Notes under the pieces: generated by a model
The model's input: only the letters and a program-made list of their open reading frames with translations
The model's database searches: none
What the model was told of the DNA's origin: nothing
Made by a program: the position numbers and the translations under genes
NCBI RefSeq assembly: GCF_030209375.1
Contig: NZ_JARVSC010000001.1
Location: forward strand, 124,001-188,000
Origin: Plantibacter sp. ME-Dv--P-122b
Lineage (GTDB): Bacteria; Actinomycetota; Actinomycetes; Actinomycetales; Microbacteriaceae
Length of the DNA: 64,000 nt
Direction: 5' to 3'
Shown here: piece by piece, positions 16,539-27,396 of the stretch
How the letters are laid out: the number at the start of each line of letters is the position of its first letter
Position numbering within the stretch: the first letter of the stretch is position 1

Positions 16539-17484
16539 CCTGCTCGTCCCGCGGCTCGCGTACGGCGCCGCCAACCTCGGCAACCTCTACCGCGAGCTCA
16601 GCGATGAGGAGGCCTGGGCGGTCCTCGATGCGGCCTGGGAACACGGCGTCCGCTTCTACGACACGGCTCCGCACTATGGCCTCGGTCTCTCCGAGCGTCG
16701 GCTCGGCGCCTTCCTGCGGACGAAGCCGCGCGACGAGTACGTCCTGTCCACCAAGGTCGGCCGCCTCCTCGTGCCGAACCCTGCTGGGGAGGGCGCGCTC
16801 GACACGGACAACGACTTCGTCGTCCCGGCGACCCTGCGGCGCGAGTGGGACGCGAGCGAGGCCGGCGTGCGTCGCTCGCTCGACGAGTCCCTCGGGCGAC
16901 TCGGACTCGACCACGTCGACGTGCTCTACCTCCATGACCCCGAACGCAACGATCCGGAGTCCGGGATATCCGAGGGGATCCCGGCGCTCGCCGCCCTCCG
17001 CGAGGAAGGACTCGTCGGGGCGGTCGGGATCGGGTCGATGGATGTCACCGCACTCCTCGCCGCGGTGCGCACGGGCCTGACCGACCTCATCATGATCGCC
17101 GGTCGGTACACGCTCGCCGAGCAACCGGCTGCCGAGGAGGTGCTGCCCGCCTGCCTGGAACACGGCGTCGGTGTGGTCGCCGCCTCGGTGTTCAACTCCG
17201 GCCTGCTGGCCCGCGCCGTCCCCGACCGCGACGGACGCTACGAGTACGGTGCCGTCCCGCCGGAGGTCTTCGACCGCGCCGTCGACATCGCCGAGATCTG
17301 CCGTCGGTTCGAGGTCGAACTGCCCGCAGCCGCCCTCCAGTTCCCGCTCCGCCACCCCGCCGTGCGGACGGTCGCGGTCGGCGCCTCGCGGCCGGAGCAG
17401 ATGATCCAGAACGTGGAGCGCTTCGAGGCGCCGATCCCCGAGACCTTCTGGACGGAGCTGCGCACCAGAGGGCTGCTCGGCTGA
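16531..17484 (+). CDS. Aldo/keto reductase, probable L-fucose dehydrogenase
   Basis: A 317-residue AKR-fold oxidoreductase related to D-threo-aldose 1-dehydrogenases. It has YGAANLGNL at the N-terminus, [18 protein letters not shown] with the catalytic Asp and Tyr, [10 protein letters not shown] with the Lys, and [10 protein letters not shown] with the His. It would oxidise L-fucose at C1 to L-fucono-lactone with NAD(P). The GTG start overlaps the dehydratase by eight bases and the stop overlaps the lactonase gene, so coupling is tight. Confidence 0.87.
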   Translation: MPDLLVPRLAYGAANLGNLYRELSDEEAWAVLDAAWEHGVRFYDTAPHYGLGLSERRLGAFLRTKPRDEYVLSTKVGRLLVPNPAGEGALDTDNDFVVPATLRREWDASEAGVRRSLDESLGRLGLDHVDVLYLHDPERNDPESGISEGIPALAALREEGLVGAVGIGSMDVTALLAAVRTGLTDLIMIAGRYTLAEQPAAEEVLPACLEHGVGVVAASVFNSGLLARAVPDRDGRYEYGAVPPEVFDRAVDIAEICRRFEVELPAAALQFPLRHPAVRTVAVGASRPEQMIQNVERFEAPIPETFWTELRTRGLLG

Positions 17485-18347
17485 TGCGGACGATCGACGC
17501 GCACCTCCATCTGTGGAACCGCGCCGACGGCTATCACTGGCTCGCTTCGGCCGACGAGGCGCTTCGCGAGGACTTCACGCCGGAGCGTGCGGCCGCGGAG
17601 CTGCAGGCGGCCGGCGTCGATGCGGCGATCCTCGTCCAGGCCGACGACACGGAGCTCGACACGATGTCCATGCTCAGCGCATCGGACACCTGCAGCTGGG
17701 TGGCCGGCGTCGTCGGCTGGGTGCCGATCGACGATGCGAGGCGGGCCGAGGCCCTGCTCGACCGTTGGGGCGCGCATCCACGGTTCAGCGGCGTTCGTCA
17801 GCTGCTGCACGACGATCCCCGGGACGGCCTGCTCCTGGCAGCACCCGCGCGCCGGTTGGCGGCGGTGCTCGCGGACCGCGGGCTTCCGCTCGACCTCCCG
17901 AACGCCTTCCCCAGGCTGCTCCGAGACGCCACCGGACTCGCCCGGCTGGAGGAGGGGCTGACGATCGTCGTCGACCACCTCGCGAAGCCGCCGCACGAGG
18001 ATGAGGCCTTCGAACGGTGGGCGACCGAGCTGGCTGCTGCGGCGGCGTCACCGAACATGGTCGCGAAGGTGTCCGGCCTCAACCGAGCCGGTCGGCCGTT
18101 CGTGGCGGCCGACGTGCGCCGGGCCTGGGACACCGCACTCGCGTGCTTCGGGCCCGAGCGCTTGATGCTTGGCGGCGACTGGCCGATGACCGTCACGAGC
18201 GGCGGGTACGGTGCGGTCTGGCACGAGCTGTCCGGTCTCGTCGACGAGTTGTCACCGGCGGAACGCGATGCACTCCGTGGCGGGACGGCGACGCGCGTCT
18301 ACCGGCTCGACCGCCGTGGGCCGGCCGGCGTCGATGGACTGACATGA
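17484..18347 (+). CDS. Amidohydrolase-family L-fucono-1,5-lactonase
   Basis: A 287-residue amidohydrolase_2 TIM-barrel protein. The metal-binding HxH lies at the extreme N-terminus (IDAHLHLWN), the second His in VVDHLAKPP and the catalytic Asp in MLGGDWPM, all typical of sugar lactonases of this family. It opens the lactone made by the preceding enzyme. It begins inside the stop of the aldo/keto reductase (TGATG). Confidence 0.87.
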   Translation: MRTIDAHLHLWNRADGYHWLASADEALREDFTPERAAAELQAAGVDAAILVQADDTELDTMSMLSASDTCSWVAGVVGWVPIDDARRAEALLDRWGAHPRFSGVRQLLHDDPRDGLLLAAPARRLAAVLADRGLPLDLPNAFPRLLRDATGLARLEEGLTIVVDHLAKPPHEDEAFERWATELAAAAASPNMVAKVSGLNRAGRPFVAADVRRAWDTALACFGPERLMLGGDWPMTVTSGGYGAVWHELSGLVDELSPAERDALRGGTATRVYRLDRRGPAGVDGLT

Positions 18348-18390
18348 TCGGGCGGAAGGATGGACACGGAACCATGACGAGGAGGTCACC

Positions 18391-18807
18391 ATGCTGACAG
18401 GGATCGACCCGGTGCTGAGCGGCGAACTGCTGCTGCACCTGGACGCGATGGGACATTCGGACGCGGTGGTGATCGCCGACGCGCACTTCCCGGCCGCCCG
18501 GCTCGGCGAACGGGTCGTCGTGCTGCCGACGCTGTCGACGCCCGAGGTCCTCCGAGCGGTGCGCACGGTGATCCCGCTCGACGACGAGCCCGTGCTCGAT
18601 CTCATGACGAGTGCGGACGGCACGGTGCTCGACGTCCAGCGAGAACTCATCGCCGCCGCCGGCACGACCGAGGACGCCGTGCGCTTCGTCGACCGGTTCG
18701 CCTACTACGACGAGGCCGCCACGGCGTTCCTCGTCATCCGCACGGGCGAGACCAGGAAGTACGGGAACGTCACCCTGCGGAAGGGGCTCGTGCTCCCAGG
18801 CGCCTGA
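18391..18807 (+). CDS. fucU: RbsD/FucU-family L-fucose mutarotase
   Basis: A 138-residue protein of the RbsD/FucU family, which interconverts sugar anomers. LLLHLDAMGHSDAVVIADAHFP carries the catalytic His and Asp region, and RTGETRKYGNVTLRKG is the conserved C-terminal signature. It supplies the anomer of fucose used by the dehydrogenase. AGGAGG is well placed before the ATG at 18391. It is the last gene of the rightward operon and is convergent with a membrane protein gene 22 bases away. Confidence 0.92.
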   Translation: MLTGIDPVLSGELLLHLDAMGHSDAVVIADAHFPAARLGERVVVLPTLSTPEVLRAVRTVIPLDDEPVLDLMTSADGTVLDVQRELIAAAGTTEDAVRFVDRFAYYDEAATAFLVIRTGETRKYGNVTLRKGLVLPGA

Positions 18808-18829
18808 CCCGACCGAGGGCTGCGGTCGC

Positions 18830-19240
18830 TCACCAGCAGAGCGCGACGATCGCGACGCCGACCGCACCGTAGAGACCGGCCTGGACCTGCCGCCGGCGGT
18901 CCTTCGGCGCGACCGCGGTCTCGACCGTCGCCCCGTGCTCGTCGAGTGAGCGCTTCGGCTTCGGTGCGTGCCAGGGGAGTGCGCGCCAGCGAAGGGCTGC
19001 TCCGGCGAGTCCGAAGCCGACGATCGCGACGGCGAGGACCCACGCCCACGACCAGAGGCCGACCGGCGCGGCGAGGGCGCGGACGAGCGCGAGGATCACG
19101 ATGCTGTCGACCGCGTCGACGACCAGTCGGTAGCGCTCGGTCGCCGCCCAGCGTCCCGTACTCCACGCGTGGACGACCTGGAGGGCGATGATCCACGCGA
19201 CGACGAGGGCCACGACGGCGGGGATGAGGATCTCGATCAT
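18830..19240 (-). CDS. Small membrane protein of unknown function
   Basis: A 136-residue protein with four predicted hydrophobic helices: residues 4-22, 42-58, 63-82 and, at the C-terminus, 121-135. A charged cytoplasmic-looking segment (HAPKPKRSLDEHG) lies before the last helix. I recognise no family. The start overlaps the stop of the upstream serine hydrolase by four bases, so it is the third gene of a regulator-hydrolase-membrane protein operon. Confidence 0.72.
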   Translation of the reverse strand: MIEILIPAVVALVVAWIIALQVVHAWSTGRWAATERYRLVVDAVDSIVILALVRALAAPVGLWSWAWVLAVAIVGFGLAGAALRWRALPWHAPKPKRSLDEHGATVETAVAPKDRRRQVQAGLYGAVGVAIVALCW

Positions 19241-20334
19241 CGTGCTGCTCCGATCTGCTCGAGGAGGGCGACACCGGCCGCATCGACCGACTCCTGGGTC
19301 GCCGAGACGATGATCACCGTGGTGCCGGTCGCCGGGACGACACCGACGAAGGACGCGAAGCCGCCCGTGGCGCCGTTGTGCCAGACGAGGTCCTCGCCGT
19401 CGATCGCCTTCCGATCGGTGATCCAGGCCCAGCCGATCTCGCGATCGCCGAACGCCGCCTGCGGGTCGAGTGCCTCGATGCCCGGCGCGCTGCCGTCGGC
19501 CAGCCGTTCCGCGAAGCGGGCGAGATCCTCCGTGTCCGAGCGGATCCCACCGGCGGGCCCGATCGCCGTGCCGGTCCAAGCGGCGGCGGTCCGTCCGCCG
19601 GCGGTCTCACCGAGGAGGTCGCGGTCGCCGAGGTCTGCTGCATCGCTCACGGGGCCGGTCGCGTCGAGTTCCATCGGACCGGTGATCCGCTCCTCGAGGA
19701 GGTCGGCGTAGCTGGTGCCCGCGGCCGAGCCGAGGGCGGCACCGAGGAGTTCGAAGCCGAGGTTGGAGTAGGTGCCCGTCGGGGTGTCGAGGGAAGCGGA
19801 CCTCGCCTGTTCGAGCAGCTGGTCGAGGTCCTCGCCGTACGGGTTCGCCGTCGTGAGCGCGAACCACGCGGAGGAGAGGATCGTCGAGAGGTCGATCGGC
19901 AGCCGGGGCAGGCCGGAGGTGTGGGTGGCGAGCTGCTCGAGGGTGACGTCCGCCGCGGGCGCGTCGCCCAGCTCGAGGAGCTCACCGAGCCTGGTGTCCG
20001 GGGTGACCTCGCCGCGCTCGATCGCGTCGGCGAGCAACAGCCCCGTGAAGGCCTTGCTCACCGACCCGATCTCGAACCGGGTGTCCGGCTGGGCGCCGAT
20101 CGTCGCGGTGCGGGTGCCGTCCGGGGTGACGACGACGGCCAGCAGGGCCTTGCGGTCGGGGCCGGCGAGATCACGGACGGACGCCGCGAGTTCGGCGTCG
20201 CCGGTGGCCTCGGCGGGAAGCGTCGAGGGCCCCGGTCGGAAGGCGAGTCCGATCGCGAGGGCGACAGCGGTGCTGACGGCGGCGATGACCCAGACCCGTC
20301 TGGGTCGGGACGTGCTGCGTGGTGTGGCGGTCAT
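19237..20334 (-). CDS. Serine hydrolase of the beta-lactamase/penicillin-binding family
   Basis: A 365-residue class C-type serine hydrolase anchored by one N-terminal TM helix (residues 13-31), with the catalytic domain outside. The SxxK motif is Ser91-Val-Ser-Lys94, the second motif Tyr189-Ser-Asn191 and the third His318-Asn-Gly320, giving a full active site. Such enzymes include esterases, D-aminopeptidases and carboxypeptidases; resistance function cannot be claimed. It follows an ArsR-like regulator gene after 25 bases, so expression probably responds to that regulator. Confidence 0.87.
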   Translation of the reverse strand: MTATPRSTSRPRRVWVIAAVSTAVALAIGLAFRPGPSTLPAEATGDAELAASVRDLAGPDRKALLAVVVTPDGTRTATIGAQPDTRFEIGSVSKAFTGLLLADAIERGEVTPDTRLGELLELGDAPAADVTLEQLATHTSGLPRLPIDLSTILSSAWFALTTANPYGEDLDQLLEQARSASLDTPTGTYSNLGFELLGAALGSAAGTSYADLLEERITGPMELDATGPVSDAADLGDRDLLGETAGGRTAAAWTGTAIGPAGGIRSDTEDLARFAERLADGSAPGIEALDPQAAFGDREIGWAWITDRKAIDGEDLVWHNGATGGFASFVGVVPATGTTVIIVSATQESVDAAGVALLEQIGAAR

Positions 20335-20359
20335 GCGGGGTCCTTCCTGGGGTCGGTGG

Positions 20360-20941
20360 TCATTCCATGGCGGCGACGGCGACGAGGAGCGGGACGAGTC
20401 GCGTGGGCGGGACCGCGACCCGTCCGCGGCCGGCGGGTTGCAGCCAGCCGGCGGCCGTCAGGACGCGGACGTGGTGGTAGACCTGGCCGGTCGTGCCGAT
20501 GCCGTCGAGTTCGCCGAGGTCCGCGAGTGCCGACGTGCCCTTGGCGACGGCCAGCAGCAGCTGCAGCCGGACGGGGGAGCCGATGGCCGCGAGGCGCGAT
20601 GCCGCCGTCGCGACCGGACCGGAGGCTGCTGGCTGCACGGCGTCGGGGTCGTCGCCGAGCGCGAGGAGGTCGTCGGTCGCCCTGGCGTACTGCCACTGCA
20701 CGGGTCCGCCGCCGACGACGACCGATCCGGTGAAGAGGACCGCCCCATGCTCGAGCTCGGCCGTGCGCTGTTCGAGCCCGCGGAGCGCCCAGAAGGTGTC
20801 GTCCAGATCGCCGGTCGTGGCTGCGGGCGTCACGTCGCCCGGTCGCCCGGTGATCGTGTCGTCGTCGGTCGGCTGGGCGAACACGGCGGCTTCGAGACGC
20901 GCGAGACGCGCCTCGTGATCGCCGGGGTCGATGGTCGTCAT
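20360..20941 (-). CDS. ArsR-like winged-helix regulator
   Basis: A 193-residue protein. An N-terminal region of about 100 residues has no recognised domain. A C-terminal winged helix follows: RLAAIGSPVRLQLLLAVAKG, recognition area GIGTTGQVYHHVRVLTAAGWL and wing RVAVPPTRLVPLLVAVA. The VYHHVRVL pattern is ArsR/PadR-like. It probably controls itself and the downstream serine hydrolase. The ATG at 20941 is only about six bases after a good -10, implying a leaderless transcript. Confidence 0.8.
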   Translation of the reverse strand: MTTIDPGDHEARLARLEAAVFAQPTDDDTITGRPGDVTPAATTGDLDDTFWALRGLEQRTAELEHGAVLFTGSVVVGGGPVQWQYARATDDLLALGDDPDAVQPAASGPVATAASRLAAIGSPVRLQLLLAVAKGTSALADLGELDGIGTTGQVYHHVRVLTAAGWLQPAGRGRVAVPPTRLVPLLVAVAAME

Positions 20942-20947
20942 GACCCA

Positions 20948-20980
20948 AGTGTACAAATATCGTAATTACGAAATCAAGCT
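20948..20980 (-). promoter_or_regulatory. Leaderless promoter with TCGTAATTACGA operator
   Basis: On the minus strand, TTGATT (20975-20980), an 18-base spacer and TACACT (20948-20953) precede the regulator ATG, whose first base is 20941. The spacer holds the perfect 12-bp palindrome TCGTAATTACGA (20960-20971). This is a likely autoregulatory site and is strikingly AT-rich for this genome. Confidence 0.65.
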
Positions 20981-21015
20981 TGTCGGTTCCGTCGTTCGGG
21001 CGTCGGAGCCGCGCA

Positions 21016-22482
21016 TCACGCCCGCGAGCTGAGCCGCCCCTGCTTCGCATGCACCGGGATCAGCAGTCCGAGGCCGATGAGCAGCACGAGCACGATCCCG
21101 AGGATCCCCCAGAACTGCGCCCCGCCGAGCGTGACGAACAGTGCGAAGGCGGTCGGTGCAAGGAAGGACACGGCGCGGCCGGTCGTGGCGTAGAGGCCGA
21201 AGACCTCACCCTCGCGGCCCTCGGGGATGATGCGCGCCAGGAACGAGCGGCTCGCCGACTGGGCAGGGCCGACGAACAGGCACAGCATGAGGCCGAAGAT
21301 CCAGAAGATCGTCGCGCCGCCCTCGTGGAGGAAGAACACGGCGCTTCCCGCGATGACGAGGCCGATGAGCGACGCGACGATGACGGGTTTCGGGCCCACC
21401 TTGTCGTCGAGCAGGCCGATCGTGATCGTCGCGACCCCGGCGACGACGTTGGCGGCGATCGCGAAGATGATCACCTCGCCGGGTGAGAAGCCGAAGGTCC
21501 CCGCGGCCAGGACGCCACCGAAGGTGAAGACGCCGGCGAGCCCGTCGCGGAACACGGCGCTCGCGAGCAGGAAGTAGAGCGTCTGTCGGCTGTCGCGCCA
21601 GAGTTCCGCGATGCTCTTGGCGAGGACGCCGTAGGAGGCGAAGAACCCGACGTGCGGCCGGGCGACGGCCTGGGGTGCGTGGTACTCGGGCACCGCGAAC
21701 AGTACGGGCAGGGCGAAGATCCCGAACCACGCCGCAGACACGAGCATCGCGACGCGGACGTCCATGCCGTCCTCGCCGGTGACGCCGAAGAGTCCGACCT
21801 CGGGGGAGATGAAGCCGAAGTAGACGATGAGCAGCAGCACGATGCCGCCGATGTACCCCATGCCCCAGCCGAGGCCGGAGACCTTGCCGATGGAGGTGGG
21901 CGTCGACACCTGGGCGAGCATCGCGTTGTAGTTGACGCCGGCGAACTCGAACACGATGTTGCCGACCGCGAGGAGGACGAGGCCCAGCCACAGGAAGTCC
22001 GGATCGGGGGCGACGAAGAAGAGGAGTGCGGTGATCGCGACGACGACGTAGGTGTTGAAGCCGAGCCAGAACTTCCGTCGCCCGGCGGAGTCCGACCGTT
22101 GGCCGACGACCGGCGCGAGGATCGCGATCAGCAGTCCGGCGGCGGCGAGTGCCCACCCGAGCGACGCCGACACCGCGGCCTCCTCGCCGAAGGAGTCGCT
22201 CGTCAGATAGACGGTGAACACGAAGGTGGTGACGACGGCGTTGAACGACGCCGAGCCCCAGTCCCACAGGCTCCACGCGAAGATGCGACCCTTGCGACCC
22301 GCCTGCGCCTTCACGGCGGCGACCTGCGAGGTGTCGAGGTCGACGGTGGCCGCTGCGGCGTCGGGCGTGACGAGCGGTGGCGGCGGGAAGTTGCGGGGCC
22401 GGGATCCGAGGCGTGGGGCCTCGTCGTCGCGCCTGCCTGTCCGGTCGGTGCCGTCGGTGCCACCTGGGGGAGTCGTGCTCAT
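21016..22482 (-). CDS. MFS transporter of the UMF1/Atg22-like family
   Basis: A 488-residue major facilitator protein with about 12 hydrophobic spans after a 60-residue cytoplasmic Pro/Arg-rich N-terminus. The motif FAWSLWDWGSASFNAVVTTFVFTVYL matches the first helix of the UMF1 (Atg22-like) group, whose bacterial members are putative solute exporters or importers. Substrate is unknown. It is monocistronic, upstream of and divergent from the ClpC-type ATPase gene. Confidence 0.85.
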   Translation of the reverse strand: MSTTPPGGTDGTDRTGRRDDEAPRLGSRPRNFPPPPLVTPDAAAATVDLDTSQVAAVKAQAGRKGRIFAWSLWDWGSASFNAVVTTFVFTVYLTSDSFGEEAAVSASLGWALAAAGLLIAILAPVVGQRSDSAGRRKFWLGFNTYVVVAITALLFFVAPDPDFLWLGLVLLAVGNIVFEFAGVNYNAMLAQVSTPTSIGKVSGLGWGMGYIGGIVLLLIVYFGFISPEVGLFGVTGEDGMDVRVAMLVSAAWFGIFALPVLFAVPEYHAPQAVARPHVGFFASYGVLAKSIAELWRDSRQTLYFLLASAVFRDGLAGVFTFGGVLAAGTFGFSPGEVIIFAIAANVVAGVATITIGLLDDKVGPKPVIVASLIGLVIAGSAVFFLHEGGATIFWIFGLMLCLFVGPAQSASRSFLARIIPEGREGEVFGLYATTGRAVSFLAPTAFALFVTLGGAQFWGILGIVLVLLIGLGLLIPVHAKQGRLSSRA

Positions 22483-22601
22483 GCACTGAGGCTAGTGCCG
22501 CGCGGTGAACGGGCGGTAGCGCGCCCGCACGAGCACGATGGCTGGGGGTTCGCTGGGATGCGGCGCGAGCCCGGGAATAGCTTCGGGCGGTCCGCGTTGG
22601 A

Positions 22602-22622
22602 CTTGAGCGTACGACACTCAAG
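22602..22622. promoter_or_regulatory. HAIR operator for HspR, ahead of the Clp ATPase gene
   Basis: CTTGAGC-N7-ACTCAAG matches the HspR inverted repeat consensus CTTGAGT-N7-ACTCAAG with one mismatch. It lies 20 bases before the start codon, with AGGAGG between them. A -10/-35 pair is not obvious here. Confidence 0.88.
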
Positions 22623-22642
22623 TTTGAATCCAGGAGGTTCAC

Positions 22643-25225
22643 GTGCCCGAAGACTTCACTCAGGGCGGCGCAGCAGCAGACGGCGGATCGTCGTCGTTCG
22701 ACGACTTCCTCGCCCGATACCTCGAGGGCGAGCGGGCGCGTTCGGCGCGGACCATCGACCTCAGCCGCTTCCTCACCGCACGGACGCAGGAGATCCTGCA
22801 GCGCGCCGGCCGGTTCGCGCTCGAGCGCGGCCAGAACGAGCTCGACGCGCTCCACATCCTGCGCGTCATCGTGAGCGAGGAGCCCGCGAAGGACGCCGTC
22901 GCTCGCCTCGGCGTCGACCCGAAGGTCATCGCCAAGGCCGCCGAGCAGCGCTTGCCGCAGGCGTCCTCGCCGAGCGTCAAGGACCCGGCCATCACGCCGT
23001 CGGCCCAGCGCGCGCTGTTCCACGCCTACCAGGTGGCCCGCGCCGCCGGATCGACGTACGTCGACCCCGAGCACCTCTTCTTCGCCCTCGTCATCAACCA
23101 GGACTCGCCCGCCGGAGAGGTCCTCGCCCGCGCCGGCGTCACGGCGGAGGCGCTGACGCAGGGCATGCGCCAGACCGTCGGCGACCCCGGCGTCGCCACC
23201 GACGACCAGGACGACCGCGATGCCGACGACCTCGACTCGGACACCCCGATGCTCGACCGCTTCGGCACCGACCTCACGGCGCTCGCCGCAGGTGGGACGC
23301 TCGACCCCGTCATCGGACGTTCCGAGGAGATCGAGCAGACCATCGAGATCCTCTCCCGCCGCACCAAGAACAACCCCGTGCTCGTCGGCGAGGCCGGCGT
23401 CGGCAAGACCGCGGTCGTCGAGGGGCTCGCCCAGGCGATCGTCGATGGCGGCGTCCCGGAGCAGTTGCGGGGCAAGCGCGTCATCTCACTCGACCTGCCG
23501 GCCATGGTCGCCGGAACCCGGTACCGCGGTGACTTCGAGGAGCGCCTCACCGGCCTGCTCGACGAGATCGCAGCCAACCGCTCCGAGCTGATCGTCTTCA
23601 TCGACGAGGTCCACACCGTCGTCGGCGCCGGGGGTTCCGGCGAGGGCGGCATGGACGCCGGGAACATGCTGAAGCCACGTCTCGCGCGCGGTGAGCTGCA
23701 CCTCATCGGTGCGACCACCCTCCGTGAATACCGCGGGATCGAGAAGGACCCGGCACTCGAACGCCGCTTCCAGCCCGTGCGCGTCGGTGAGCCGTCGATC
23801 GAGGACGCCGTCCTCATCCTCGACGGCCTCCGCCCGGCGTACGAGGAGCACCACGACGTCCGCTTCACCGACGACGCCCTCCGCGCCGCCGTCGAGCTGT
23901 CGGCCCGCTACCTCCCCGATCGCGTCCTGCCCGACAAGGCCATCGACCTCGTCGACCAGGCCGGCGCCCGGCTGCGGTTGCGGCTCGGGAAGGCCGTCGA
24001 CGTGAGCGCCCTCGTCGAGGAGCTCGCGACACTCGAAGCGTCGAAGAACGCAGCCGTCTCGGCCGAGCACTACGAGGAGGCCTCGCGCATCCGCGACGAG
24101 ATCACCGCCGTGCAGGCCAAGCTCGACGCCGCCTCCAACGGACCCGGCGCGCGCACCGATCGTGACGCGGTCGTCGACGAGGCCCAGATCGCCGGCGTCG
24201 TGTCCCGCGCCACCGGCATCCCGGTCAGCCGGCTCACGGAGGGCGAGCGGGATCGTCTCGCCGGCCTCGAGGACGAACTGCACGCCCGCGTCATCGGCCA
24301 GCACGACGCCGTGACCGCGGTGTCGAAGGCCGTCCGTCGCAACCGCACGGGCATGGGGGACGCGAACCGACCCGTCGGCAGCTTCCTGTTCCTCGGCCCC
24401 ACCGGCGTGGGCAAGACGGAGCTCGCGAAGGCGCTCGCCGGATCACTCTTCGCGGACGAGCACTCGGTGATCCGCTTCGACATGAGCGAGTTCGGCGAAC
24501 GCCACACGGTGTCGCGACTCGTCGGTGCCCCTCCCGGGTACGTCGGGTTCGACGAGGCCGGTCAGCTCACCGAGCGCGTGCGCCGGAACCCGTACTCGAT
24601 CGTGCTGTTCGACGAGATCGAGAAGGCGCACCCGGACGTCTTCAACCTGCTCCTCCAGGTGCTCGACGACGGTCGCCTGACCGACGGCCAGGGTCGGACG
24701 ATCGACTTCCGCAACACGGTCGTCGTCATGACCTCGAACCTCGGCTCCGAGTTCCTGGCCTCCCGGTCCGGTGCGATGGGCTTCGTGGCCGGTGGCGCCG
24801 ACGACCCGACGGGCTTCGGCTCCGAGGAGGCGCTGCGGGCCCGGGTCATGGGCAAGCTGCGCGAGGCGATGCGTCCGGAGTTCCTCAACCGGATCGATGA
24901 GATCGTCCTCTTCCGCAAGCTCGACCAGCAGCAGCTGCAGGAGATCGTCGGACTGATGCTCGGCCGCACGACCGAACGGTTGGCCGCGCGCGGTGCGTCC
25001 CTCGAGACGACGCCTGAGGCGCTCGCGCTCCTCGCTGAGCTCGGCTACGAGCCGGAGTACGGTGCGCGCCCCCTGCGTCGCCTCATCCAGCGTGAGGTCG
25101 ACGACCGCATCGCCGAGCTCGTCGTGAGTGGTGGGGTCGGCGACGGCTCGACCGTGCACGTCGACGCGGTCGACGGGAAGATCGTCGTCACCGAGCGCTC
25201 CGCGGTGGTGGCAGCAGCCGCATAG
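22643..25225 (+). CDS. Hsp100 Clp ATPase, ClpC-type, HspR-regulated
   Basis: An 860-residue AAA+ unfoldase. It has a double Clp N-domain (about residues 40-180) and D1 with Walker [10 protein letters not shown] near residue 250. A short middle segment carries a UVR-like motif ([11 protein letters not shown], about 476), unlike the long coiled coil of ClpB. D2 has GPTGVGKTE near 585. In D2 the loop [10 protein letters not shown] sits where ClpC and ClpX proteins carry the ClpP-docking tripeptide (here MGF). It may therefore feed ClpP as well as remodel aggregates (inference). The start is GTG after AGGAGG. The HAIR site makes it a heat-shock gene. Confidence 0.88.
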   Translation: MPEDFTQGGAAADGGSSSFDDFLARYLEGERARSARTIDLSRFLTARTQEILQRAGRFALERGQNELDALHILRVIVSEEPAKDAVARLGVDPKVIAKAAEQRLPQASSPSVKDPAITPSAQRALFHAYQVARAAGSTYVDPEHLFFALVINQDSPAGEVLARAGVTAEALTQGMRQTVGDPGVATDDQDDRDADDLDSDTPMLDRFGTDLTALAAGGTLDPVIGRSEEIEQTIEILSRRTKNNPVLVGEAGVGKTAVVEGLAQAIVDGGVPEQLRGKRVISLDLPAMVAGTRYRGDFEERLTGLLDEIAANRSELIVFIDEVHTVVGAGGSGEGGMDAGNMLKPRLARGELHLIGATTLREYRGIEKDPALERRFQPVRVGEPSIEDAVLILDGLRPAYEEHHDVRFTDDALRAAVELSARYLPDRVLPDKAIDLVDQAGARLRLRLGKAVDVSALVEELATLEASKNAAVSAEHYEEASRIRDEITAVQAKLDAASNGPGARTDRDAVVDEAQIAGVVSRATGIPVSRLTEGERDRLAGLEDELHARVIGQHDAVTAVSKAVRRNRTGMGDANRPVGSFLFLGPTGVGKTELAKALAGSLFADEHSVIRFDMSEFGERHTVSRLVGAPPGYVGFDEAGQLTERVRRNPYSIVLFDEIEKAHPDVFNLLLQVLDDGRLTDGQGRTIDFRNTVVVMTSNLGSEFLASRSGAMGFVAGGADDPTGFGSEEALRARVMGKLREAMRPEFLNRIDEIVLFRKLDQQQLQEIVGLMLGRTTERLAARGASLETTPEALALLAELGYEPEYGARPLRRLIQREVDDRIAELVVSGGVGDGSTVHVDAVDGKIVVTERSAVVAAAA

Positions 25226-25238
25226 GCAGGGGCTCGAT

Positions 25239-25280
25239 CGACAGGCTCAGGGACCGGACCTCCGGCCCCTGGGCCTGTCG
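25239..25280. terminator. Hairpin terminator after the Clp ATPase gene
   Basis: CGACAGGCTCAGGGACCGGA pairs with TCCGGCCCCTGGGCCTGTCG (two mismatches) with almost no loop, ending the clp transcript. The left arm is the short GACAGGCTCAGGGACC repeat seen elsewhere in the window, so this looks like a repeat copy that has become part of a terminator. Confidence 0.7.
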
Positions 25281-25327
25281 GTGTTTCGGCGGCCTGTCAG
25301 CGCGAGCAAACTGGCCGTCCGCTGGGA

Positions 25328-25348
25328 GTTGAGCCAGGCGGGCTCAAC
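25328..25348. promoter_or_regulatory. HAIR-like operator 1 of the dnaK operon
   Basis: GTTGAGC-N7-GCTCAAC, a perfect inverted repeat with HAIR spacing and one base changed from consensus in each arm relative to CTTGAG. It lies just upstream of the -35 element. The 306-base gap 25226-25531 holds the clp terminator, this site, the promoter, the second HAIR and a leader of about 140 bases in which I see no further element. Confidence 0.78.
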
Positions 25349-25352
25349 TTTC

Positions 25353-25381
25353 TTGACGTCGAAACCGGGCCTCGGTAGCAT
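25353..25381 (+). promoter_or_regulatory. dnaK operon promoter
   Basis: TTGACG (25353-25358), a 17-base spacer and TAGCAT (25376-25381). It is flanked by one HAIR-like site upstream and one overlapping the start point, so HspR bound at both would cover the promoter. The predicted leader is about 145 bases long. Confidence 0.7.
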
Positions 25382-25400
25382 TGAGTCATCGGGGCTCAAG
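25380..25400. promoter_or_regulatory. HAIR-like operator 2 of the dnaK operon
   Basis: ATTGAGT-N7-GCTCAAG, two mismatches from the HspR consensus. It begins on the last bases of the -10 element and covers the expected transcription start. Confidence 0.8.
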
Positions 25401-25531
25401 TCTCGACGTCACACCAGCACCACCCCATCAACCAGCTCGGTGCCGAGCTCGTCGAGTCGGCCGGACGCCCACAGCATGCCGCCCGAGTCGACGAGTTCCG
25501 AACCGGCAGTCAACACAAGGAGAACCAACAC

Positions 25532-27394
<1,863 letters not shown>

Positions 27395-27396
27395 CC

